Below, in pieces: positions 38,276-46,903 of a stretch of 64,000 bases of DNA (position 1 is its first letter; the number at the start of each line of letters is the position of its first letter). The position numbers were made by a program, and so were the translations under genes. The notes beneath the pieces were generated by a model. It made no database searches. It was not told where the DNA came from and saw only the letters and a program-made list of their open reading frames with translations. Source of the stretch: CAVYOD01 sp963770045. GTDB taxonomy: Bacteria > Acidobacteriota > Aminicenantia > Aminicenantales > CAVYOD01. The stretch is from NCBI GenBank assembly GCA_963770045.1, contig CAVYOD010000007.1:30659-94658 (forward strand). The letters are read 5' to 3'.

Positions 38276-39509
38276 ATGAAAATCTTCATGTTCATCTCCC
38301 AGTTCTTGAGGGACATGAGGTCCCAAAAACTGAGGACGATCCTGACCATCTTCGGCATCACCTGGGGGACGATCGCCATCGTTCTTCTGCTCGGGTTTGG
38401 AGTCGGCTTGGGACGGCAGATGAGGAAGAATTTTCACGGCATGGGCGAAGGATTGCTCCTCGTCTGGCCGGGGAGGACAAGCCTGGCCTACCAGGGATTG
38501 AACAAAGGCCGGGTCATCCGTTTCACCGAAGAGGACGCCCTCTCGATCAAACAGCAGGTCCCCGCGATCAAGGAGCTCAGCCCCGAGTACATGCGGTACG
38601 GGATAGAACTTAAACGAGATCAGAACACATACGCGACACTCGTCCGCGGCGTGTATCCCGTCTATGCGGAAATCCGGAATGTGATCCCGGAGCGGGGCAG
38701 CCGATTTCTTGACGCTCAGGACCTCGACCAGAAACGGCGGGCCATTTTTCTGGGGGACAAGGTCAAAAAAGAGCTGTTCAAAGACGGAGAGGCCGTAGGA
38801 AAATACATCCTTCTCAACCGGATCCCCTTTCTGGTCGTGGGGATTCTGATCGAAAAGAAACAGAGCTCAGATTATGGGGAACGCGATGAGAATACCGCTT
38901 TTATCCCGGCGACGACCTTCTCGGCGATATTCGGCCCGAAGTACATCAGCAATATGGTCATCAAAGCCTGGGATCCCGGAAAAAACAAAGCCCTCATCAG
39001 ACAGGTCCTCACCGTCATGGGCAAGAAATACAAGTTCAACCCCGACGACACCGACGCCATCTCCTACTGGAACATGATGGAGCAGGAGACTCTTTTCACC
39101 TCCATATTCCTGGGCTTTAACCTTTTCCTGGGCATGGTCGGCGTCTTCACCCTCACCGTCGGCGGCATCGGCGTTTCCAATATCATGAATGTCGTGGTCG
39201 AGGAAAGGACAAAGGAGATCGGCCTCAAAATGGCCCTCGGAGCCAAGAAAAGGTTCGTCCTGTCGCAGTTCTTTTTTGAGACTTTTCTCATCACTTTGAT
39301 CGGAGGGACGATCGGGTTGGCCATTTCTTACGGAATCCTCACCGCCCTGCCGACGACGAGCTATCGAAGAAGAAGTCGGCCGTCCCGTATTCTCACTTGA
39401 GGTGGCATTGCTCACGGTGGCCCTCCTGGGGCTCGTCGGCTTTATCTCGGGGTTCGGTCCGGCCCGAAGGGCGGCCAATCTGAACCCGGTTGAGGCCTTG
39501 AGGTCATAA
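38276..39509 (+). CDS. MacB-type ABC permease 1, late frameshift
   Basis: About 410 residues. An N-terminal helix region (QKLRTILTIFGITWGTIAIVL) is followed by a periplasmic MacB-like domain (about residues 45-265) and the FtsX/MacB core with three helices. NVVVEERTKEIGLKMALGAKKR is the coupling-helix motif of FtsX permeases. The frame runs to 39400 but derails after ILTALP (about 39355). The correct ending VALLTVALLGLVGFISGFGPAR...RAANLNPVEALRS is in another frame, with stop 39507-39509. It probably exports lipids or lipoproteins, peptides or macrolides. Confidence 0.87.
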
Positions 39510-39518
39510 GGCGCAAGG

Positions 39519-40766
39519 ATGAAGACGCTTTTTCTATTCAGGCTGTTTTACCGGGAGTTGAAAACCCAACGGAAGAGGATGACGCTCACCATTCTCGCTC
39601 TCGTCTGGGGAACGTTCTCCATCGTCATGTTGCTGGCTTTCGGCGAGGGACTCCGCCTCCAGATGAGCAAGGCCAGCCACGGGCTGGGGCGAGGGAATCG
39701 TGATCGTCTAGCGCAGGCCAGACATCGAGGCCTTTCATGGGCCTCGGGAAAGGGCGCCAGATCTTCCTCACCGAAGAAGACGTGCATCTCCTCGAGAACC
39801 GGCTGCCGGGGATTGAACTCATCAGCCCCGAGGACGAACACTCCGGAAACACCATGACCTACGGCCAGAAATCCATCACCCAGAGCATCATCGGGGTTTA
39901 CCCGTCTTTCGAGGAGCTGAGGACAAACTATCCGGATTGGAACAGCCGCTTCCTGAACCGTCTGGACCTGGAGAAAAAGAGGCGAGTCATTTTTTTGGGA
40001 ACCAAGGTCAAAGAGAAGATCTTCGGAGACGCCGAGGCGATCGGAAAAACGGTTCTCATCAACAACATCCCTTTTGTGGTCGTCGGCCTCATGCGCAAGA
40101 AAATCCAGAACAGCATGTACAACGGGCCCGATGAGGAAAAAGCCGCGATCCCCTTCTCGACCTACAAAGCCATCTTCGGGGTGAAATATCTTGACCGTCT
40201 GATCTACAGACCCAGGGATATCAGCCGGGCCGAGGAGGTCAAAAAAGAGGTCTATAAGGTTCTGGCCGCAAAGTACAAATTCGACCCTGAAGACACGCAG
40301 GCCTTGCGCTTCTGGGACACCATCGAAGATGAAAAGATTTTCCAGAAGATTTTCGCTCGGAATCCAGCTCTTCATGGGGATCATCGGAGCGCTGACTTTG
40401 ATGGTCGCGGGGGTCGGTGTGGCCAACATCATGTACGTTTCGGCCAAAAGACGGACCAAAGAAATCGGCATCAAAATGGCCCTGGGCGCCAAGAGGCGAT
40501 ACGTCCTTCTTCAATTTGTCTCCGAAGCCTTGATGATCGCCTTCAGCGGAGGCGTCATCGGTATCGTCTTATCGCTGTTGCTGGTTCAGGTCATAAAGAC
40601 TCTTGAATCTCCAAGGGGGCGCGGCCGACTTTATCGCTCATCCCGTCATTTCGGTCCGGACGATGGCCGTGACGGCTTTCCTCTTGGGGTTGATCGGATT
40701 TCTGGCAGGTCTGTTCCCTGCCCGGAGAGCCGCTTCACTCGACCCGGTGGAGGCGCTCAGGTATGA
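39519..40766 (+). CDS. MacB-type ABC permease 2, several frameshifts
   Basis: A paralogue of the preceding gene: FRLFYRELKTQRKRMTLTILALVWGTFSIVMLLAFGEG (helix 1), then a periplasmic domain beginning GKGRQIFLTEEDVHLLENRLPGIELIS. The core has VANIMYVSAKRRTKEIGIKMALGAKRRYVLLQF and ends RAASLDPVEALRYE. Frames change near 39700, 40360 and 40610. Both permeases sit between adaptor and ATPase, so the pump may be a heterodimer of two half-permeases. The stop overlaps the downstream start region at 40763. Confidence 0.83.
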
Positions 40767-40798
40767 ATAGGCTCGGTTCTGAAGACGAGAGGTCAGCC

Positions 40799-41536
40799 AT
40801 GATCAAAATGAGCAACATCACCAAAACCTACGGCAGCGGAGAGGCCTTGGTCGAAGCGATCAAAGATATCACTCTCGAAATCCACCAGAATGAATTCATC
40901 AGCCTGATCGGACCCTCCGGCTCGGGAAAATCCACTCTGATGAACATCATTGGCTGCCTGGATACCCCGACCTCGGGAGAATACTTTTTCGAAGGGGAAA
41001 GCGTCAGCCGGATGAACCACAATCAGCTGGCCGAAATCAGGAACGAGAAAATCGGCTTCGTGTTTCAAAGCTTCAATCTCCTGCCCTACGCCACGGCCTT
41101 CGAAAATATCGAGATCCCGCTCATCTTCAAGGGAGTCAACGCCCGCCGCAGAAAAGAACGGGTCGCGGAGCTTCTGGACAAGGTCAACCTCGGCCGCAGG
41201 GCCCGACACAAGCCCGGTGAGCTCTCCGGCGGCGAGATCCAGCGAGTGGCCGTGGCCAGGGCCCTGGCCAACGACCCCAGCCTGATCCTGGCCGACGAGC
41301 CGACCGGAAATCTGGACACCAAATCAGGGGACGAGCTCCTCAAGATTTTCGATACTCTTTGGAAGCAGGGGAGCACTCTAGTCATCGTGACCCACAACCC
41401 GGCCATCGCCGGGAAGACGCCCCGTATCATCAGCCTCCGCGACGGTTTATCGAAAACTGACCGCCCGATCAATCTTGGGAGCCCGGCCGAGGAAAGGATG
41501 CTCTTCCCACCGCCGAAGGTAGATCGGGCCCGGTAA
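40799..41536 (+). CDS. MacB/LolD-type ABC ATPase
   Basis: Nucleotide-binding subunit for the two permeases. Walker A GPSGSGKST lies in FISLIGPSGSGKSTLMNIIG, the Q-loop is in VFQSFNLLPYATAFENI, the signature is LSGGEIQRVAVARALAND, Walker B is LILADEPTGNLDTKSG, and the switch His is in IVTHNPAIA. I take the ATG at 40799 (MIKMSNITKTYG, preceded by GAGAGG). A longer in-frame start at 40763 overlaps the upstream stop and is possible. This is the last gene of the efflux operon. It converges on the S46 peptidase gene. Confidence 0.9.
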   Translation: MIKMSNITKTYGSGEALVEAIKDITLEIHQNEFISLIGPSGSGKSTLMNIIGCLDTPTSGEYFFEGESVSRMNHNQLAEIRNEKIGFVFQSFNLLPYATAFENIEIPLIFKGVNARRRKERVAELLDKVNLGRRARHKPGELSGGEIQRVAVARALANDPSLILADEPTGNLDTKSGDELLKIFDTLWKQGSTLVIVTHNPAIAGKTPRIISLRDGLSKTDRPINLGSPAEERMLFPPPKVDRAR

Positions 41537-41603
41537 ACATGGCCGAGAATAATCACGACGACAACGGCAAGCAAGCGGGCCGGGCTTGGCCGTGCCCGCG
41601 TCC

Positions 41604-43691
41604 CTATTTCCCTTCGATCTCGTCCACCAGGCGTCCGGCATCATAAAGCTTGCGCAGCGCTTCGCTGATATAGGCCGGGTGGACGGCGACGGCCCGGTTG
41701 ACACTTTCATCAAAAAAGAAGCGCCCCGCCAGGCTCTCGATATTGCCGTCGAAGATCAGGCCGACAAGGGAGGCATCCTTGTTGATAACCGGCGAGCCGG
41801 AATTTCCGCCGATGATGTCGCAGCTGTTGACAAAATTGACTGGTGTCGAGAGATCCAGCTTCCCCAGGTTGTTCCAGAAGCGGTCTGGAAGGGCCCAGTC
41901 GGTGGAACGGTCGAACCCGAGTGACCTGTCGAAGAGGCCGTAGAGAGTGGTTTTATAGGGCGCCTCGGTCCCGTTCATCGGATACCTGGCGACAGTGCCA
42001 AAAGACAGGCGGAGCGTGAAGGTTGCATCCGGAGAGACGCTCTTCCCGTAAACCGCGAACCTGGCCCGTCCGATTTTCTCGTGGGCGGGAACGATGACGC
42101 TCTCGATATTGTCCTTGTTCCACTTGATATTCTCGCGGATGGAAGGCTCAAGGTTCCGGGCCAGCACAATCAGCGGATCCATGGATTTGGCGACGGCCTT
42201 GGCCCCGCCTTTGATGAGCGCCTCGCGGGCGGGCACCTCAGCCAGCTTTGTTCCCGAAATCAAATCCTTCGCGGCCTGGGCCGGCGTACGGCCGCCGAGG
42301 ACAATCTTGAGGAAAGGGTCATCGGCTCCGAGCTCGCTCCCGGACATCTGAAGTGTGCCGGCCAGGTTGGCTTCTTCCAGGTCGTTGTAAATAGGCGCCC
42401 CAGAGAGGAGGTTGAATTTCAGGCTTTCCAGCTCGGAATCATGGTATCCTTCGAGGCGCTCCCCGTCGGGTTTCGTGATTTCCGCGACATAGAAAACGAT
42501 CGTCGTCGCATACCCTGCCAGGCGGGAGCCCATGAGTTGGCGATAGAATTGTTGTTTGTGAACCTTCTCGAGTTTGCTCATGGTGGCGCCGATGACCGAC
42601 CAGGCGACTCCATACTCCTCTTCCGACTTGGGATTGGCCGCGACTTTCTCGCGGAACTCTTTCTCCTCCAGCTCTTTCCTTTTCATGAGGTTTTCGTTGA
42701 GCAACCCCTGTTCATATTCTCCGGTCAGGGCTTTTTTGCTGTTCTCCAGACCGAAGATCGAGCCGAGGGCACGGCGTTGCTGTTCGACGCCCTTGGCCGA
42801 ATACTCCCTCAGGATGGCGATTCTCTTTTTGATGTAGTTCAGAACCATCGGAAAACGATAGTCCCGCTCGTACTTCAATTCCGCTATGGTAAAGAGCCTG
42901 TCCGTGCTCCCGGGATGGCCGGAGACAAAAACGAGTTCGTTGTCACGGGCTCCGTTCCTTTCCCATTTAAAATAGTTGACCGTACTCAGCGGCCGGCCGT
43001 TTTCGTAGACGCGGAAAAAGGCGACGTCCAAATCATGGCGAGGATAGGTGAAGTTGTCCCAATCCCCGCCGAAGTAGGCCGCCTGTCTTTCGGGCGCGAA
43101 GACGAGCCTGACATCGGTGTATCTCTTATAGCGATAAAGCCAGTATTCCCCTCCGTAATACAGGGGGACCACGTTGGAACGCAGGCCCGTCTGCTTCAGA
43201 CTCTCCCTTTCGATTCTGGCGATTTCCGCTTCTCGGGCCTTCAAGGCCTGCTCACCGGTCAGGCCGGGTTTGACGGCGGCCGCAACCTGCCCGGTCACAT
43301 CTTCCATCGAGATCAAGACGTTGAGCTCCAGGTCCGGACTCTTTTGTTCTTCCTCGGGAGTGCTGGCATAGAACCCCGTGGCGACATAATCGTGTCCTTC
43401 GGAGGACAGCTTTTCAAGCTGGCCCAGGGCGACGTGATGGTTGGTCATGACCAGGCCGCGGGGACTGACAAAGGAGCCCGAACCTCCGTCGTTGAACCTG
43501 ACGCTGGCCAGGCGCACATGATCGAGCCACTCTCTGGTCGGGGTGAACCCGTATTTCTCCTGAAGCAGCTTGGTCGGAGGATTGTCGAATGTCCACATAC
43601 CTTCATCCGACGATCTGGCGGCGGACGTCAGGGCTAAAAAAGAGCCGACGAACGCGGTGAGGAGGAGGACTCCAACAGACTTGGTTCTCAT
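41604..43691 (-). CDS. S46 family dipeptidyl-peptidase (DPP7-type), exported
   Basis: 695 residues with a signal peptide. The chymotrypsin-like triad is readable: His in VMTNHHVALG (85/86), Asp in YPRHDLDVAFFR and Ser631 in GGNSGSPV. The alpha-helical cap domain lies in the middle. The residue 18 positions after the Ser, which sets P1 preference in this family (Gly in DPP7, Arg in DPP11), is Gly here, in IFDGNIE. That predicts hydrophobic or aliphatic P1 rather than acidic P1 residues. Such periplasmic enzymes release dipeptides from oligopeptides for uptake, in line with the peptide-scavenging theme of the window. Confidence 0.92.
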   Translation of the reverse strand: MRTKSVGVLLLTAFVGSFLALTSAARSSDEGMWTFDNPPTKLLQEKYGFTPTREWLDHVRLASVRFNDGGSGSFVSPRGLVMTNHHVALGQLEKLSSEGHDYVATGFYASTPEEEQKSPDLELNVLISMEDVTGQVAAAVKPGLTGEQALKAREAEIARIERESLKQTGLRSNVVPLYYGGEYWLYRYKRYTDVRLVFAPERQAAYFGGDWDNFTYPRHDLDVAFFRVYENGRPLSTVNYFKWERNGARDNELVFVSGHPGSTDRLFTIAELKYERDYRFPMVLNYIKKRIAILREYSAKGVEQQRRALGSIFGLENSKKALTGEYEQGLLNENLMKRKELEEKEFREKVAANPKSEEEYGVAWSVIGATMSKLEKVHKQQFYRQLMGSRLAGYATTIVFYVAEITKPDGERLEGYHDSELESLKFNLLSGAPIYNDLEEANLAGTLQMSGSELGADDPFLKIVLGGRTPAQAAKDLISGTKLAEVPAREALIKGGAKAVAKSMDPLIVLARNLEPSIRENIKWNKDNIESVIVPAHEKIGRARFAVYGKSVSPDATFTLRLSFGTVARYPMNGTEAPYKTTLYGLFDRSLGFDRSTDWALPDRFWNNLGKLDLSTPVNFVNSCDIIGGNSGSPVINKDASLVGLIFDGNIESLAGRFFFDESVNRAVAVHPAYISEALRKLYDAGRLVDEIEGK

Positions 43692-43866
43692 GTTCGACCT
43701 CCCTAATGGTGGATGTTTAGATGCCTTTTATTTAAATATAGCAATACCCTCTGACCATCGTCAAGGCGCTGCCCGCGCCGCCGTCGAGAGTTGACCGGGA
43801 TTCATCCAAAATGATATTTTATAATTGACGCTTTTTCTTGCTTTCCCAGGGAAAAAGGTAGGTGCC

Positions 43867-44286
43867 ATGAAGAGATTTCTGACCGGATTTTTGGCTCTGT
43901 CTCTGTTCTTCTTCTTTTTTGGCGGAACCGGGGCCTGCCGACCGCAGGATCCCGCGCCCTCCCAGGATAAAGGAATTGGACCGATCAAAGCGCTGAAGTT
44001 GGGCCCGCTTGATCAGAAGCTCGCAAATGAGGGAAAGACAACTTTCGAGACGGTTTGCGTCTCTTGCCACAGTCTCGATAAGAGGCTCGTGGGCCCGCCG
44101 CTTGGAAAAGTCGCGAAAGAGCGGTCCCCTGAATTCATCATGAATTTACTTCTGAACACGGCTGAGATGGCTCAGAAAGACCCGATCATAAAAAAACTGA
44201 TCACCGATTACAACGTGACGATGCCGCAGCCGAATATCAACGAAAAGCAGGCCAGGGCCATTCTGGAGTATTTGAGGTCTCTCTAG
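43867..44286 (+). CDS. Monoheme cytochrome c, exported
   Basis: From ATG 43867 (RBS AGGTAGG) the protein is 139 residues. A hydrophobic N-terminus (LTGFLALSLFFFFFGGTGAC) could be a lipoprotein signal ending at that Cys. A single heme motif CVSCH (about residue 60) is followed by GPPLGKV and a distal Met candidate in VTMPQPN. The ending QARAILEYLRSL is typical of small class I c-type cytochromes. It is the first gene of the Rieske/cytochrome b operon and likely shuttles electrons from that complex. Confidence 0.88.
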   Translation: MKRFLTGFLALSLFFFFFGGTGACRPQDPAPSQDKGIGPIKALKLGPLDQKLANEGKTTFETVCVSCHSLDKRLVGPPLGKVAKERSPEFIMNLLLNTAEMAQKDPIIKKLITDYNVTMPQPNINEKQARAILEYLRSL

Positions 44287-44406
44287 GATAGGCGCGATCG
44301 AGAGTTCGTTGAGCTGACTTCCCTGAGGCGGCCGCAAGATTCGCCTTGCGGGAGCTGCCGAAAACGAGGGCTCCGACAAAATCGCGAGCCAGGAGGAGGC
44401 GTGGAT

Positions 44407-44916
44407 ATGGATGAGGAAGAATTTCCGCGTCGGGGATTTTTCAAATTGGTCATCGGCTTCCTTTCGGCGCTTTCGGCGATTGCCATCGGTATCCCCTTTT
44501 TGGGCACGCTGATCGGGCCGGCTATGCAGAAGAAAAAAGGGCATTTCGCCAGGGTCGCGTCCCTCGATTCCCTGCCCCTGGGCGAACCGGTCGAGGTCAA
44601 GTATCCGGACATGACTTCGGACGCCTACATCACTCAGATGACCATGAACATGGTCTGGGTTATCAAACGGTCTCCCGCAGATGTGACCGTTTATTCGCCG
44701 ATCTGCCCTCACCTGGGCTGCCAATTCAATTGGGACCCTCAGACTCGGCGCTTCGCCTGCCCCTGCCACGGCAGCATTTGGACAGTCGACGGCAAGGTGA
44801 TCGGTGGGCCTTCACCGCGGCCGCTGGATGTTCTCCCGACAAAAATCCAGAATGGCGAGCTTTACGTCGAGCTTCTCCGGTTCCAAACGGGCATCCCGCA
44901 GAAGGTCCCGGTCTAG
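44407..44916 (+). CDS. Rieske iron-sulfur protein
   Basis: The ATG at 44407 lies about 8 bases after AGGAGGAGG, so I prefer it to the GTG at 44401. The N-terminus PRRGFFKLVIGFLSALSAIAIG is a Tat-type signal anchor. The 2Fe-2S ligands are in CPHLGC and CPCHGS, in YSPICPHLGCQF and FACPCHGSIWTVDG, and GPSPRPLD completes the fold. 170 residues is normal for bc1/b6f Rieske subunits. It is followed immediately by cytochrome b, so it is a subunit of a quinol:cytochrome c oxidoreductase at the membrane. Confidence 0.94.
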   Translation: MDEEEFPRRGFFKLVIGFLSALSAIAIGIPFLGTLIGPAMQKKKGHFARVASLDSLPLGEPVEVKYPDMTSDAYITQMTMNMVWVIKRSPADVTVYSPICPHLGCQFNWDPQTRRFACPCHGSIWTVDGKVIGGPSPRPLDVLPTKIQNGELYVELLRFQTGIPQKVPV

Positions 44917-44925
44917 GAGACTTCC

Positions 44926-46038
44926 ATGTTTTCAAAGCTTGTTCGCTGGATCAACGACCGCTGGCCTCTCTCGGCGCTCATCAAGCTAGGACTGGAGGAG
45001 GAAATCCCGGGAGGAGCCAGCTATGCCTATATCTTCGGAAGCTCGGCACTCATCATGTTCGCGGTCCAGGCCGCAACCGGGATCTGCCAGCTCTTTTATT
45101 ATGTGCCCACCATCGACCACGCTTACAGCAGCCTCAGCTATTTTCGGCTCTCCGTCCCGTTCGGCTGGCTGATCCACGGGATGCACTATTGGGGCGCCAA
45201 CGCCATGCTCGTCTTGGTCTGGCTTCATCTTGCCCGTGTGTTTATCTGGGGGGCTTACAAGAAACCGAGGGAACTGACTTGGCTCATCGGAGTGTTTCTT
45301 CTCCTGACGACGCTCGGCATGAGCTTCACGGGATCCCCCCTGCCCTGGAACGAAAAAGGTTTTTGGGCCACTGAAGTAGGGACCTCCATTGCCGGCACGG
45401 TCCCGATCCTGGGAGATTTTTTGAAGCGCCTGGCCAGAGGCTCGGAGTCCATGGGACAGCTCGCCCTCTCCCGCTTTTTCATATTGCACGTGGCCTTACT
45501 CCCGGGCTTATTAGCGACGCTCATTGGCGCTCATCTCATCGCTTTTCGAAAAATCGGAAGCGTCGGCCGCTGGAATGAAGAAAAGCGGAAACGAACCGGG
45601 CCGTTCTGGCCGGACCAGGTCATGTACGACGCGGTGGCCGGTGTCGTGTTTTTCCTCATCGTCGTGGCCCTCGCCAGTTTCGCCATCCCTCCTTTCTCGG
45701 GTCCCGCGGACCCGGTCGACACCTCTTTTGTGCCCAAGCCGGAGTGGAATTTCCTTTTCCTCTACCAGGCCATTAAGGCCTTCCGGGGAGTGTTCGAACC
45801 GATCGGGACAGTGGGCCTCCCCATGGCCGCCACGATCATCATTCTCCTCGTGCCGTTTCTTGACCGAAGGAAGGAACGGGATCCCTATAAACGGCCTTTC
45901 GCTATGGCCGTTCTTTTCGCGAGCATTGCCGGGCTCATGGCCCTGACCATTGCAGGTGCCAGGAGCAAACCCGGCGTCCAGCAAGCCTCGGTGAGCGGGC
46001 CCTGCAGCCACGGGCCCGGAAGGGACGACCGACGTTAA
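44926..46038 (+). CDS. Cytochrome b subunit of a bc-type complex
   Basis: Carries the b-heme His pairs (WLIHGMHYWGANAMLVLVWLH and FILHVALLPGLLATLIGAH) and the Qo signature, here PEWN in FVPKPEWNFLFLYQ rather than the usual PEWY/PEWW. About eight transmembrane helices. The tail beyond the final helix (AGARSKPGVQQ..., ending HGPGRDDRR) is probably an indel artefact near 45965-46000. Another frame leads directly into GERALQP...NQGAKLFKSLGCVGCH of the downstream cytochrome, so a natural fusion with that c-type part is possible. Confidence 0.92.
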   Translation: MFSKLVRWINDRWPLSALIKLGLEEEIPGGASYAYIFGSSALIMFAVQAATGICQLFYYVPTIDHAYSSLSYFRLSVPFGWLIHGMHYWGANAMLVLVWLHLARVFIWGAYKKPRELTWLIGVFLLLTTLGMSFTGSPLPWNEKGFWATEVGTSIAGTVPILGDFLKRLARGSESMGQLALSRFFILHVALLPGLLATLIGAHLIAFRKIGSVGRWNEEKRKRTGPFWPDQVMYDAVAGVVFFLIVVALASFAIPPFSGPADPVDTSFVPKPEWNFLFLYQAIKAFRGVFEPIGTVGLPMAATIIILLVPFLDRRKERDPYKRPFAMAVLFASIAGLMALTIAGARSKPGVQQASVSGPCSHGPGRDDRR

Positions 46039-46039
46039 A

Positions 46040-46863
46040 CCAGGGGGCTAAGCTTTTTAAATCCCTGGGCTGCGTCGGCTGTCACTGGGTCAACGGCAAT
46101 GGAGGCAAAGTCGGACCGGACCTCTCCGCTGAAGGCGAGAGAGGAAGGTCACGCGACTGGATCATCACCCAGATCCAAAACCCCAAGGAACATAATCCCA
46201 AGTCAGCCATGCCGTCATTTTCGCACGCTCACCACCTCTCAGTTGAACAGCGTGGTCGATTTCCTGCTCGGTCTCGGTGCAAAGGGCTCGGCTGGTCAAG
46301 CGCCGGTTCCCGGCGCAACAAGCAATCCGGCCCAAATAAGCCAGCCGGGAGAAATCGGCGCAGCAGCGCTCCAACTTCCGGGACAGAAGGCTCCCGGGAT
46401 GATCGGGAATCCCGGGCACGGCGGCAAGCTCTACGTCGCGCTCTGCGAATCCTGCCACGGCCCCGAGGGCAAGGACAAAGTCCCCAACCCCGGCTCCGAG
46501 GACGGCACCGTTCCTCCCCTGAATCCCATCGACAAAGAATTTTTCAGCCCGGATCCGGCGGTGTTCGCGGCCAATATTGACAAATTCATTCAACACGGCT
46601 CTACCCCGGCCGGTCCCAGTCCCGCTCTCAAGATGCAGGACTTCGGCGACTCGAACACTTTGACTCAACAGGAGATCGCCAATATCGAAGCTTATGTCCT
46701 TCAACTCAACGGAGTCGAGAGAGCCCAGATCATGCATCCCGGGCTTGCCCCGCCGCTCTTCTTCGGATTGACGATCGCCGTCTTCGGATTGGCAACGCTC
46801 TGGCTCCTGGGCGCAAGGTACAAGAGAAGAAACTCCCGGACGCCACAAATCCCGGAAGGGTAA
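46040..46863 (+). CDS. Diheme cytochrome c with C-terminal anchor, frameshifted, possibly fused to cytochrome b
   Basis: The first heme CVGCH lies in AKLFKSLGCVGCHWVNGNGG (about 46050-46090). The frame breaks near 46215-46250 and resumes TTSQLNSVVDFLLGLG. A proline/glycine-rich linker leads to the second heme CESCHGPEGKD (about 46445). The protein ends with one helix (FFGLTIAVFGLATLWLLGA) and a basic tail. It has no clear start codon of its own, which supports fusion to the end of cytochrome b. It would relay electrons from Rieske to a soluble acceptor. Confidence 0.75.
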
Positions 46864-46903
46864 TGATTTGTTTCTTGCCGGGAAAAAATAAAAACGGTTT
46901 CTT

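Noticed and set aside
42081..43637. A 518-residue plus-strand frame opposite the S46 peptidase
   Set aside because: Antisense shadow of a GC-rich gene. The minus-strand frame has clear catalytic motifs and a signal peptide.
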